From Zoroaster sp. YZ-2022 (taxonomy: Eukaryota; Echinodermata; Asteroidea; Forcipulatida; Zoroasteridae), in assembly GCA_029582265.1 (NCBI GenBank), contig CM055831.1, forward strand, positions 27,008,526-27,072,525: a stretch of 64,000 bases of DNA, read 5' to 3'. The notes beneath the pieces are model-generated. The model saw only the letters and a list, made by a program, of their open reading frames with translations. It searched no databases and was not told the origin of the DNA. Position numbers and translations under genes: made by a program. This document shows positions 35,627 to 47,100 of this stretch, piece after piece; the first letter of the stretch is position 1; each line of letters begins with the position of its first letter.

Positions 35627-37357
35627 TTTTTGGTTTTTTCCGAGAGGGGAGAGAAGTCCTAAGCTTTAATTTAGATATAAATTTTATCTGCGTCCCTTAA
35701 AAACTTGAAAAGTTATTCCCCACCTTAGAAATGTTTCTTTCGTAACAGTGTACAGTGCTGTATTGTTTTCTGTGAAACCGCATGCAAGTTGACCGTATTT
35801 TACAGGGGCCTAAGTGTCCATGGAGGCCGTTTAAGGTATGAAGACATTATCCAAATTCAAAGATTTTGTGTTTTTCCGAGAGGGGAGAACCTAAGCTTTA
35901 ATTTAGATATAAATTTTATCTGCCTCCCTTAAAAACTTGAAAAGTTATTCCCAACCTTAGAAATGTTTCTTTCGTAACAGTGTACAGTGCTGTATTGTTT
36001 TCTGTGAAACCGCATGCAAGTTGACCGTATTTTACAGTGGGATAAGTGTCCATGGAGGCCGTTTAATGTATGAAGACATTATCCAAATTCAAAGATTTTG
36101 CGTTTTTCCGAGAGGGGAGAACCTAAGCTTTTATTTAGATATCAATTTTATCTGCTCCCTTAAAAACTTGAAAAGTTATTCCCAACCTTAGAAATGTTTC
36201 TTTCGTAACAGTGTACAGTGCTGTATTGTTTTCTGTGAAACCGCATGCAAGTTGACCGTATTTACAGGGGCCTAAGTGTCCATGGAGGCCGTTTAAGGTA
36301 TGAAGACATTATCCAAATTCAAAGATTTTGTGTTTTTCCGAGAGGGGAGAACCTAAGCTTTAATTTAGATATAAATTTTATCTGCTTCCCTTAAAAACTT
36401 GAAAAGTTATTCCCAACCTTAGAAATGTTTCTTTCGTAACAGTGTACAGTGCTGTATTGTTTTCAATGAAACCGCATGCAAGTTGGACGTATTTTACAGG
36501 GGCCTAAGTATCCATGGAGGCCGTTTAAGGTATGAAGACATTATCCAAATTCAAAGATTTTGTGTTTTTCCGAGAGGGGAGAACCTAAGCTTTAATTTAG
36601 ATATCAATTTTATCTGCCTCCCTTAAAAACTTGAAAAGTTATTCCCAACCTTAGAAATGTTTCTTTTGTAAGAAAGAACAGTGCTGTATTGTTTTCTGTG
36701 AAACCGCATGCAAGTTGACCGTATTTTACAGGGCCTAAGTGTCCATGGAGGCCGTTTAAGGTATGAAGACATTATCCAAATTCAAAGGTTTTGTGTTTTC
36801 GAGAGGAGAACTTAAGCTTTTATTTAGATATAAATTTTATCTGCCTCCCTAAAAACTTGAAAAGTTATTCCCAACCTTAGAAATGTTTCTTTCGTAACAG
36901 TGTACAGTGCTGTATTGTTTTCTGTGAAACCGCATGCAAGTTGACCGTATTTTACAGGGGCCTAAGTGTCCATGGAGGCCGTTTAAGGTATGAAGACATT
37001 ATCCAAATTCAAAGATTTTGTGTTTTTCCGAGAGGAGAACCTAAGCTTTAATTTAGATATCAATTTATCTGCCTCCCTTAAAAACTTGAAAGGTATTCCC
37101 AACCTTAGAAATGTTTCTTTTGTAACAAAGAACAGTGCTGTATTGTTTTCTGTGAAACCGCATGCAAGTTGACCGTATTTTACAGGGGCCTAAGTGTCCA
37201 TGGAGGCCGTTTAAGGTATGAAGACATTATCCAAATTCAAAGATTTTGTGTTTTTCCGAGAGGGGAGAACCTAAGCTTTAATTTAGATATCAATTTTATC
37301 TGCCTCCCTTAAAAACTTGAAAAGTTATTCCCAACCTTAGAAATGTTTCTTTCGTAA

Positions 37358-37358
<1 letters not shown>
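35627..37358 (+). repeat. Satellite block 1, ~232-bp monomer, ~7.5 copies
   Basis: It has the same monomer as 41101-64000 but is more diverged. Several units have GATATAAATTTT where the main block has GATATCAATTTT. Two units have TTTTGTAAGAAAGAACAG or TTTTGTAACAAAGAACAG instead of TTTCGTAACAGTGTACAG. Such edge divergence is expected where unequal crossing-over homogenises the array centre more than its ends. Confidence 0.95.

Positions 37359-37400
<42 letters not shown>
37359..37400 (-). repeat. (ATT)n tail of the LINE
   Basis: About 14 AAT units on the plus strand mark the 3' end of the minus-strand element. Confidence 0.9.
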
Positions 37401-37401
<1 letters not shown>

Positions 37402-37412
37402 TTTATTTATAT

Positions 37413-37446
37413 GGCGCAAATTCAACTACAAATTTTCAAATGCGCC
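37413..37446 (-). other. 3'-terminal stem-loop of the LINE
   Basis: GGCGCA (37413-37418) and TGCGCC (37441-37446) form a perfect 6-bp stem around a 22-nt loop, just before ATATAAATAAAT and the (ATT)n tail. In L2-type LINEs such as eel UnaL2, a 3' stem-loop next to a short-repeat tail is the site bound by the element's own reverse transcriptase. The same role here is inferred. Confidence 0.55.
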
Positions 37447-37671
37447 TAACAAAGAGAACTGTATAATACTAAAAGTTTCTATGATAAGCTAACCTAAAAT
37501 GATAAAATATATACATATAATTTATAATATAACATTGTACAGTTTTGAAATAAATAAAATAATAATAAAATGAAAATTTAAAAATAATCAGACAATAGTA
37601 AACTAACTAACTTATATATAAAAACGTTCTATTTATATGCTTGGTTAAAAAGTATTGTTTTTAGTTTCTGT

Positions 37672-38420
37672 TTAAATGCGATAAAATTTGATGTGCTCCT
37701 GACATCGTAGGAGAGCATTCCACAGTTTCGGCGCTGCTGCAGTAAAGGCTCTATCGCCAATTGTAGGCAGAGTCTTAAACTTGGGTGGCGATAGAAGAAA
37801 CTTATCATTAGATCTAAGACTATATGACGAATTAGGTCTTAAAGTTACTAAATCAGATATATATTCAGGAGCAGTGCCATAAATAGCCTTAAAATTCATA
37901 ATTATAATCTTAAAGTCAATTCTGAATTTAACCGGTAGCCAATGCAATGCATGTAATAATGGAGTGATATGACAATGCTTAGGTGCACGGTACAACAATC
38001 TTGCCGCCGCATTCTGGACGCGCTGAAGTTTAGATGTCAAATTACTAGGTAGACCATATAAAAGTCCGTTACAGTAATCCAGTCTGCTGGTTACAAATGC
38101 CTGAATTAATTTCTCGGTCGAATCTCTGTTTAAGTATTTTCTGATACATCTGATGTTGTGTAAGTGGTAGAATGCGCTCTTGCAGGTTTTTGTTATATGA
38201 GCACTCATGGTGAAGGAACTGTCGATCCACACCCCTAAATTCCGTATGGCTTCATCACTGGGAAAAACCTCCACATTCACCGACGGTTAGGCTGTTCTGA
38301 TGGACTTTACGCAGTTGCGCCATAATACCAATGACGCATAAATTCAGTCTTGTCGTCGTTGATCATAAGCCTGTCCCTAATCATCCAATTACGAATATCA
38401 CTGCAAACACGCGCTCCATT
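37672..38420 (-). pseudogene. LINE ORF2 C-terminal region, frameshifted from RT
   Basis: A 202-codon open piece (38280-37672) follows two small frame changes after the RT. It carries the usual post-RT motifs: NLGVWIDSSFTMSAHI, FVTSRLDYCNGLLYGLP, KLQRVQNAAARLL, LHWLPVKFRIDFK and, near the end, LWNALL. The stretch 38300-38410 contains the conserved NDDKTEF in an intermediate frame. It ends at a stop at 37672. Confidence 0.85.
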
Positions 38421-39613
38421 GCCTCCATTGCCGAGTCTTGGGCAGCACTGTCATTAGGTTGGAACGCAAGATACAGCTGAGTATCGTCCGCGTAACAGTG
38501 TGCCGTGGGCAAATGGTGACTGATGATAGTAAACAGCTCGCTTGTGTAGATCGAGAACAATAGCGGTCCCAAGCAGGAGCCTTGTGGTACCCCAAACTTT
38601 AGGTCATAGCTGGCTGATTTGGCATCTTTAATTACTATGCGCTGTGATCTCTTTGTAAGGTAAGATCTAAACCAGGCCAATGCATCTGCACAAATGCCGA
38701 ACTTTTGCTCCAGACGCCCTAGGAGCACACCATGGTCTACCGTATCAAATGCGGCCCTGAGGTCTAGAAACACCACCAAAGTAACATGTTGTTTATTCAT
38801 ATTAATCAGAATGTCATTGCGCACGCGCAGCAGTGCCGTTTCGGTACTATGGTGTTGGCGGTAGGCTGACTGGAATTTAGGATACAGTTGACAACTTGAC
38901 ATATGTTGAGATGTTTGCTGAGCTACAACCTTTTCAGTAACTTTCGAGAGAAAAGCAAGGTTACTAACTGGGCGATAGTTCGTTTTAACCAAGTCGAGGC
39001 TGGGCTTTTTCAACTTGGGCCTCACAAGAGCTTCTTTCCACAAGTCAGGAAATTGACTATCAAAAAGGGATAAGTTAACCATGCTAAAAATAGCTGGCAG
39101 AAGCTCATCCATACAGTCCTTCACAATGTGAGTAGGAATGGGATCATTTTCACAAGACTTGCTCGGGGAGCTTAAGACAAGTTTCCTAACCTCCTCAGCT
39201 GTAACAGATTGGAATTTAGTGAATAACGGTCCAGAATATGCAGTTCCTGTGCCCGTTATAGATTCAGGCGGGATGACGTCAAGGTTATCCAATTTGGTGC
39301 GAATATTGTCGATCTTGCGTACAAAAAACTTGCCAAAATCGTCCGCCAGGCAAACAGGGTCAGCATGTGGGGGGTATTGTTCTTCTGATCCTCCACCCAG
39401 TAATGTGCTGACCACCTTGAAAAGTTTCCGCTGATCGCCACTGTTGTCATTAATAAAGTTGGTGTAATACTCCCGTCGTGCCAGCTCCATTGTGTGGTTA
39501 GCTCGATTGCGCGAGATTTTAAACCGCAATCTATCTGACTCAAGCCCAGTCCTCCTCCAAATCCGTTCATGTTTCCGACGTAGCTGTTTGGCTGCCTTTA
39601 TCTCATCATTGAA
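38381..39613 (-). pseudogene. LINE reverse transcriptase domain
   Basis: This is the RNA-dependent DNA polymerase of the LINE. It is open for about 410 codons from just after a TGA at 39614-39616 to a frameshift near 38400. Motifs in order: NDPIPTHIVKDCMDELLPA, KTNYRPVSNLAFLSKVTEKV, FQSAYRQHHSTETALL, FLDLRAAFDTVDH with the first catalytic Asp, KFGVPQGSCLGPLLFSIY, and the catalytic YADD at 38483-38494 followed by TQLYL. It is in the same frame as the upstream endonuclease, so only the TGA separates them; the context (VP*FNDE) suggests a former Trp codon. All RT catalytic residues visible are intact. Confidence 0.9.
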
Positions 39614-40729
39614 TCATGGCACACGAGGACGCACAGTGATGGTCTTTTTCCTTAATGGGGCGTACTTATCGAGTAAACCGGATAAAGTTGAGTTATAGGA
39701 AGACACAAGATCAAGAAGTGTGTCAGGCGGATTTTGACACAGCTGGGAAGATTTGAGGTCGTCCCGAAAAGCGCCAATGTCAATAGCTCTTGTTTTCCTA
39801 AAGCGCACTTCTTTTACTGTCAGCTGTGGTTTATGCAATGCCAAGTTATACAAAACTGTGCAATGATCGGATAGATAACAGTCCGAGATAGGTGTAGTCT
39901 GGCCTATACACTCTGACTCACGGGTAATAACTAAGTCAAGGGTGTGGCCCGATCGCTGCGTAGGCGTGTTTACATGCTGAGTTAGCGCCGTAGACTCAAG
40001 GAGATCCAAAAACTTTTTGGCATCCGCATCATCCGGAACATCAACGTGAATGTTAAAGTCTCCAGTTATAAGAAGGGGTTCGTTCGACATCACAATAGTC
40101 TCCAGGTATTCTGTAACCTCGCGTAGAAAAGTTGACACCGTTACAGGATGTGCTTCGGAGTATGGTGTTCGATAAAGAATTACGACTTTCAGTCTTTTGT
40201 TTTCCAATCTGACCATATACTCCGCATATTCAAACGAGGTCTCAACTCCTGTAGCAATTTCCTTTACAGTTAAACCCGTGCGTGCCACTAGAGCAATACC
40301 ACTACCACCTCTATCAGAACGAGGACAGCCATAAAACCTGTATCCAGCAGGTGTGCATTCGGCCTTGACAGCGTCGTCATCCTTAGACAACCATGTTTCA
40401 GTAAGTGCGCATAGATCAATTTTATTATCACACAAATAGTCATGAAAAGCAGCTGTCTTGTTCCGGATTGACTGACAGTTCCAAGTACATGATACCAATG
40501 ATTTATGCTTCGGTTGCAAGTCCCCGTTTTGATTACAAGTTCTAATGTTTACATTGACGAGGTTCAGTAGGTTCCTGGTATTATGGATAGCCTTGGCTGA
40601 TTGCTCCGGATGACATGACATGATCCGCACCGAAGGGTGTTTTCTATTGTTCTGACGATACTCATTAGATTGATGTCCATTGAATACAGGCCCCGGGTTG
40701 AGCTTGAATACAAGATCACCTTCCAGCAA
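39614..40729 (-). pseudogene. LINE APE-type endonuclease, N-terminal part of ORF2
   Basis: A 371-codon open stretch. The endonuclease nicks target DNA to prime reverse transcription. Visible motifs are TWNCQSIRNK (metal-binding Asn), ALTETWLS (catalytic Glu), RGGSGIAL, YRTPYSE, ITGDFNIHVD (catalytic Asp/Asn), HTLDLVI and the final LSDHCTV (catalytic Asp-His), all in the order of AP endonuclease-like LINE domains. The frame opens in GDLVFKLNPGP (40688-40720). It ends at a TGA that appears to be a single point change, after which the RT continues in frame. Confidence 0.9.
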
Positions 40730-41100
40730 TGCATGGAATGAAGCGACGGTCTAATGATAGTATACGCATGGACATTTGTACCGCCTAATTCTGGACCGTC
40801 TTGTGAATACAACAGGTTGGCGTCTGTCACGTAATACGCATTGTACTCAAAATAAATAGACTTCGGCTGAAGTGCAGCATTCCATATCCAGGAGAACAAT
40901 GCAGGGTTCACAGTAATTGAGGCGGTATTGTTCGTGATGCAAATATCGTCCCTAACCAGCGTTTGACAGAAAGGCGAAACAGATAGCAAAACCCATATTC
41001 TCTCCTTCAATAAGACGTCTTGAGCCCCCAGACTTGTCTCGCGGTTACCCCAGACGTTTAGACACACATTTCCATGATCGTCATTGGAAAAGGGGACGAC
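40730..41100 (-). pseudogene. N-terminal segment of the LINE upstream of NPGP, unrecognised
   Basis: About 120 codons open on the minus strand from the insertion border (41100) to near 40735, then one frame change into the NPGP-endonuclease frame. Examples: SNDDHGNVCLNVWGNRETSL and SIYFEYNAYYVTDANLLYSQ. It is not satellite sequence and not a known endonuclease part. It may be the end of ORF1 or an N-terminal extension of ORF2. The apparent start codon further right lies in the satellite and is accidental. Confidence 0.5.
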
Positions 41101-44100
41101 AAAGACAGTGCTGTATTGTTTTCTGTGAAACCGCATGCAAGTTGACCGTATTTTAAAGGGGCTAAGTGTCCATGGAGGCCGTTTAAGGTATGAAGACATT
41201 ATCCAAATTCAAAGATTTTGTGTTTTTCCGAGAGGGGAGAACCTAAGCTTTAATTTAGATATCAATTTTATCTGCCTCCCTTAAAAACTTGAAAAGTTAT
41301 TCCCAACCTTAGAAATGTTTCTTTCGTAACAGTGTACAGTGCTGTATTGTTTTCTGTGAAACCGCATGCAAGTTGACCGTATTTTACAGGGCCTAAGTGT
41401 CCATGGAGGCCGTTTAAGGTATGAAGACATTATCCAAATTCAAAGATTTTGTGTTTTTCCGAGAGGGGAGAACCTAAGCTTTAATTTAGATATCAATTTT
41501 ATCTGCCTCCCTTAAAAACTTGAAAAGTTATTCCCAACCTTAGAAATGTTTCTTTCGTAACAGTGTACAGTGCTGTATTGTTTTCTGTGAAACCGCATGC
41601 AAGTTGACCGTATTTTACAGGCGGCTAAGTGTCCATGGAGGCCGTTTAAGGTATGAAGACATTATCCAAATTCAAAGATTTTGTGTTTTTCCGAGAAGGG
41701 AGAACCTAAGCTTTAATTTAGATATCAATTTTATCTGCCTCCCTTAAAAACTTGAAAAGTTATTCCCAACCTTAGAAATGTTTCTTTCGTAACAGTGTAC
41801 AGTGCTGTATTGTTTTCTGTGAAACCGCATGCAAGTTGACCGTATTTTACAGGGGCCTAAGTGTCCATGGAGGCCGTTTAAGGTATGAAGACATTATCCA
41901 AATTCAAAGATTTTGTGTTTTCCGAGAGGAGAACCTAAGCTTTAATTTAGATATCAATTTTATCTGCTCTCCTTAAAAACTTGAAAAGTTATTCCCAACC
42001 TTAGAAATGTTTCTTTCGTAACAGTGTACAGTGCTGTATTGTTTTCTGTGAAACCGCATGCAAGTTGACCGTATTTTACAGGGGCCTAAGTGTCCATGGA
42101 GGCCGTTTAAGGTATGAAGACATTATCCAAATTCAAAGATTTTGTGTAATACAGACACGGGAGAACCTCAGCTTTAATTTAGATATCAATTTTATCTGCC
42201 TCCATTAAAAACTTGAAAAGTTATTCCCAACCTTAGAAATGTTTCTTTCGTAACAGTGTACAGTGCTGTATTGTTTTCTGTGAAACCGCATGCAAGTTGA
42301 CCGTATTTTACAGGGGCCTAAGTGTCCATGGAGGCCGTTTAAGGTATGAAGACATTATCCAAATTCAAAGATTTTGTGTTTTTCCGAGAGGAGAAGCTAA
42401 GCTTTAATTTAGATATCAATTTTATCTGCCTCTCTTAAAAACTTGAAAAGTTATTCCCAACCTTAGAAATGTTTCTTTCGTAACAGTGTACAGTGCTGTA
42501 TTGTTTTCTGTGAAACCGCATGCAAGTTGACCGTATTTTACAGGGCCTAAGTGTCCATGGAGGCCGTTTAAGGTATGAAGACATTATCCAAATTCAAAGA
42601 TTTTGTGTTTTTCCCAGAGAGGAGAACCTAAGCTTTAATTTAGATATCAATTTTATCTTCCTCCCTTAAAAACTTGAAAAGTTATTCCCAACCTTAGAAA
42701 TGTTTCTTTCGTAACAGTGTACAGTGCTGTATTGTTTTCTGTGAAACCGCATGCAAGTTGACCGTATTTTACAGGGGCCTAAGTGTCCATGGAGGCCGTT
42801 TAAGGTATGAAGACATTATCCAAATTCAAAGATTTTGTGTTTTCCGAGAGGGGAGAACCTAAGCTTTAATTTAGATATCAATTTTATCTGCCTCCCTTAA
42901 AAACTTGAAAAGTTATTCCCAACCTTAGAAATGTTTCTTTCGTAACAGTGTACAGTGCTGTATTGTTTTCTGTGAAACCGCATGCAAGTTGACCGTATTT
43001 TACAGGGGGCTAAGTGTCCATGGAGGCCGTTTAAGGTATGAAGACATTATCCAAATTCAAAGATTTTGTGTTTTCCGAGAGGAGAACCTAAGCTTTAATT
43101 TAGATATCAATTTTATCTGCCTCCCTTAAAAACTTGAAAAGTTATTCCCAACCTTAGAAATGTTTCTTTCGTAACAGTGTACAGTGCTGTATTGTTTTCT
43201 GTGAAACCGCATGCAAGTTGACCGTATTTTACAGGGGCCTAAGTGTCCATGGAGGCCGTTTAAGGTATGAAGACATTATCCAAATTCAAAGATTTTGTGT
43301 TTTCCGAGAGGGGAGAACCTAAGCTTTAATTTAGATATCAATTTATCTGCCTCCCTTAAAAACTTGAAAAGTTATTCCCAACCTTAGAAATGTTTCTTTC
43401 GTAACAGTGTACAGTGCTGTATTGTTTTCTGTGAAACCGCATGCAAGTTGACCGTATTTTACAGGGGCCTAAGTGTCCATGGAGGCCGTTTAAGGTATGA
43501 AGACATTATCCAAATTCAAAGATTTTGTGTTTTTAGTTCAGAAGAGAAACTAAGCTTTAATTTAGATATCAATTTTATCTGCCTCCCTTAAAAACTTGAA
43601 AAGTTATTCCCAACCTTAGAAATGTTTCTTTCGTAACAGTGTACAGTGCTGTATTGTTTTCTGTGAAACCGCATGCAAGTTGACCGTATTTTACAGGGGG
43701 CTAAGTGTCCATGGAGGCCGTTTAAGGTATGAAGACATTATCCAAATTCAAAGATTTTGTGTTTTTGAGAACCTAAGCTTTAATTTAGATATCAATTTTA
43801 TCTGCCTCCCTTAAAAACTTGAAAAGTTATTCCCAACCTTAGAAATGTTTCTTTCGTAACAGTGTACAGTGCTGTATTGTTTTCTGTGAAACCGCATGCA
43901 AGTTGACCGTATTTTACAGGGGCCTAAGTGTCCATGGAGGCCGTTTAAGGTATGAAGACATTATCCAAATTCAAAGATTTTGTGTTTTTCGAGAGGGAGA
44001 ACCTAAGCTTTAATTTAGATATCAATTTTATCTGCCTCCCTTAAAAACTTGAAAAGTTATTCCCAACCTTAGAAATGTTTCTTTCGTAACAGTGTACAGT

Positions 44101-47100
44101 GCTGTATTGTTTTCTGTGAAACCGCATGCAAGTTGACCGTATTTTACAGGGGCCTAAGTGTCCATGGAGGCCGTTTAAGGTATGAAGACATTATCCAAAT
44201 TCAAAGATTTTGTGTTTATCAAATTGGTGAGAAACTAAGCTTTAATTTAGATATCAATTTTATCTGCCTCCCTTAAAAACTTGAAAAGTTATTCCCAACC
44301 TTAGAAATGTTTCTTTCGTAACAGTGTACAGTGCTGTATTGTTTTCTGTGAAACCGCATGCAAGTTGACCGTATTTTACAGGGGCCTAAGTGTCCATGGA
44401 GGCCGTTTAAGGTATGAAGACATTATCCAAATTCAAAGATTTTGTGTGTTTCCGAGAGGAGAACCTAAGCTTTAATTTAGATATCAATTTTATCTGCCTC
44501 CCTTAAAAACTTGAAAAGTTATTCCCAACCTTAGAAATGTTTCTTTCGTAACAGTGTACAGTGCTGTATTGTTTTCTGTGAAACCGCATGCAAGTTGACC
44601 GTATTTTACAGTGGGATAAGTGTCCATGGAGGCCGTTTAAGGTATGAAGACATTATCCAAATTCAAAGATTTTGTGCATGTCGGAGATCCGAGAACCTAA
44701 GCTTTAATTTAGATATCAATTTTATCTGCCTCCCTTAAAAACTTGAAAAGTTATTCCCAACCTTAGAAATGTTTCTTTCGTAACAGTGTACAGTGCTGTA
44801 TTGTTTTCTGTGAAACCGCATGCAAGTTGACCGTATTTTACAGGGGCCTAAGTGTCCATGGAGGCCGTTTAAGGTATGAAGACATTATCCAAATTCAAAG
44901 ATTTTGTGTTTTTCCGAGAGGTTAGAACCTAAGCTTTAATTTAGATATCAATTTTATCTGCCTCCCTTAAAAACTTGAAAAGTTATTCCCAACCTTAGAA
45001 ATGTTTCTTTCGTAACAGTGTACAGTGCTGTATTGTTTTCTGTGAAACCGCATGCAAGTTGACCGTATTTTACAGGGCCTAAGTGTCCATGGAGGCCGTG
45101 TAAGGTATGAAGACATTATCCAAATTCAAAGATTTTGTGTTTTCCGAGAGGAGAACCTAAGCTTTAATTTAGATATCAATTTTATCTGCCTCCCTTAAAA
45201 ACTTGAAAAGTTATTCCCAACCTTAGAAATGTTTCTTTCGTAACAGTGTACAGTGCTGTATTGTTTTCTGTGAAACCGCATGCAAGTTGACCGTATTTTA
45301 CAGGGGCTAAGTGTCCATGGAGGCCGTTTAAGGTAAGAAGACATTATCCAAATTCAAAGATTTTATGTTTTCCGAGAGGGAGAACCTAAGCTTTAATTTA
45401 GATATCAATTTTATCTGCCTCCCTTAAAAACTTGAAAAGTTATTCCCAACCTTAGAAATGTTTCTTTCGTAACAGTGTACAGTGCTGTATTGTTTTCTGT
45501 GAAACCGCATGCAAGTTGACCGTATTTTACAGGGCCTAAGTGTCCATGGAGGCCGTTTAAGGTATGAAGACATTATCCAAATTCAAAGATTTTGTGTTTT
45601 TTCCGAGAGGGGAGAACCTAAGCTTTAATTTAGATATCAATTTTATCTGCCTCCCTTAAAAACTTGAAAAGTTATTCCCAACCTTAGAAATGTTTCTTTC
45701 GTAACAGTGTACAGTGCTGTATTGTTTTCTGTGAAACCGCATGCAAGTTGACCGTATTTTACAGTGGGATAAGTGTCCATGGAGGCCGTTTAAGGTATGA
45801 AGACATTATCAAAATTCAAAGATTTTGTGTTGTCCGAGAGGGAGAACCTAAGCTTTAATTTAGATATCAATTTATCTGCCTCCCTTAAAAACTTGAAAAG
45901 TTATTCCCAACCTTAGAAATGTTTCTTTCGTAACAGTGTACAGTGCTGTATTGTTTTCTGTGAAACCGCATGCAAGTTGACCGTATTTTACAGGGCCTAA
46001 GTGTCCATGGAGGCCGTTTAAGGTATGAAGACATTATCCAAAATCAAAGATTTTGTGTTTTCCGAGAGGAGAACCTAAGCTTTAATTTAGATATCAATTT
46101 TATCTGCCTCCCTTAAAAACTTGAAAAGTTATTCCCAACCTTAGAAATGTTTCTTTCGTAACAGTGTACAGTGCTGTATTGTTTTCTGTGAAACCGCATG
46201 CAAGTTGACCGTATTTTACAGGGGCCTAAGTGTCCATGGAGGCCGTTTAAGGTATGAAGACATTATCCAAATTCAAAGATTTTGTGTTTTTTCCGAGAGG
46301 GGAGAACCTAAGCTTTAATTTAGATATCAATTTTATCTGCCTCCCTTAAAAACTTGAAAAGTTATTCCCAACCTTAGAAATGTTTCTTTCGTAACAGTGT
46401 ACAGTGCTGTATTGTTTTCTGTGAAACCGCATGCAAGTTGACCGTATTTTAGAGGATGCTAAGTGTCCATGGAGGCCGTTTAAGGTATGAAGACATTATC
46501 CAAATTCAAAGATTTTGTGTTTTCCGAGAGGGAGAACCTAAGCTTTAATTTAGATATCAATTTTATCTGCCTTCCTCAAAACTTGAAAAGTTATTCCCAA
46601 CCTTAGAAATGTTTCTTTCGTAACAGTGTACAGTGCTGTATTGTTTTCTGTGAAACCGCATGCAAGTTGACCGTATTTTACAGGGCCTAAGTGTCCATGG
46701 AGGCCGTTTAAGGTATGAAGACATTATCCAAATTCAAAGATTTTGTGTTTTTCCGAGAGGGGAGAACCTAAGCTTTAATTTAGATATCAATTTTATCTGC
46801 CTCCCCTAAAAACTTGAAAAGTTATTCCCAACCTTAGAAATGTTTCTTTCGTAACAGTGTACAGTGCTGTATTGTTTTCTGTGAAACCGCATGCAAGTTG
46901 ACCGTATTTTACAGGGGGCTAAGTGTCCATGGAGGCCGTTTAAGGTATGAAGACATTATCCAAATTCAAAGATTTTGTGTTTTCCGAGAGGAGAACCTAA
47001 GCTTTAATTTAGATATCAATTTTATCTGCCTCCTTAAAAACTTGAAAAGTTATTCCCAACCTTAGAAATGTTTCTTTCGTAACAGTGTACAGTGCTGTAT

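Larger units (their letters stand above)
37359..41100 (-). mobile_element. L2/CR1-like LINE inserted in the satellite
   Basis: This minus-strand non-LTR retrotransposon interrupts the array. From its 5' side (41100) it holds a partial N-terminal coding segment, an NPGP motif, an APE-type endonuclease, a reverse transcriptase and C-terminal region, about 270 bp of 3' UTR with a terminal stem-loop, and an (ATT)n tail. It is 5'-truncated or at its natural start at 41100, where satellite resumes. Damage is light: one TGA and about three frameshifts in the endonuclease-RT part. The flanks are ...TTCGTAAG and AAAGACAGTGCTG, giving little or no target duplication. Confidence 0.9.

Noticed and set aside
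35016..35669. Open frame across the second gap
   Set aside because: Made of N residues; nothing coding on either side.
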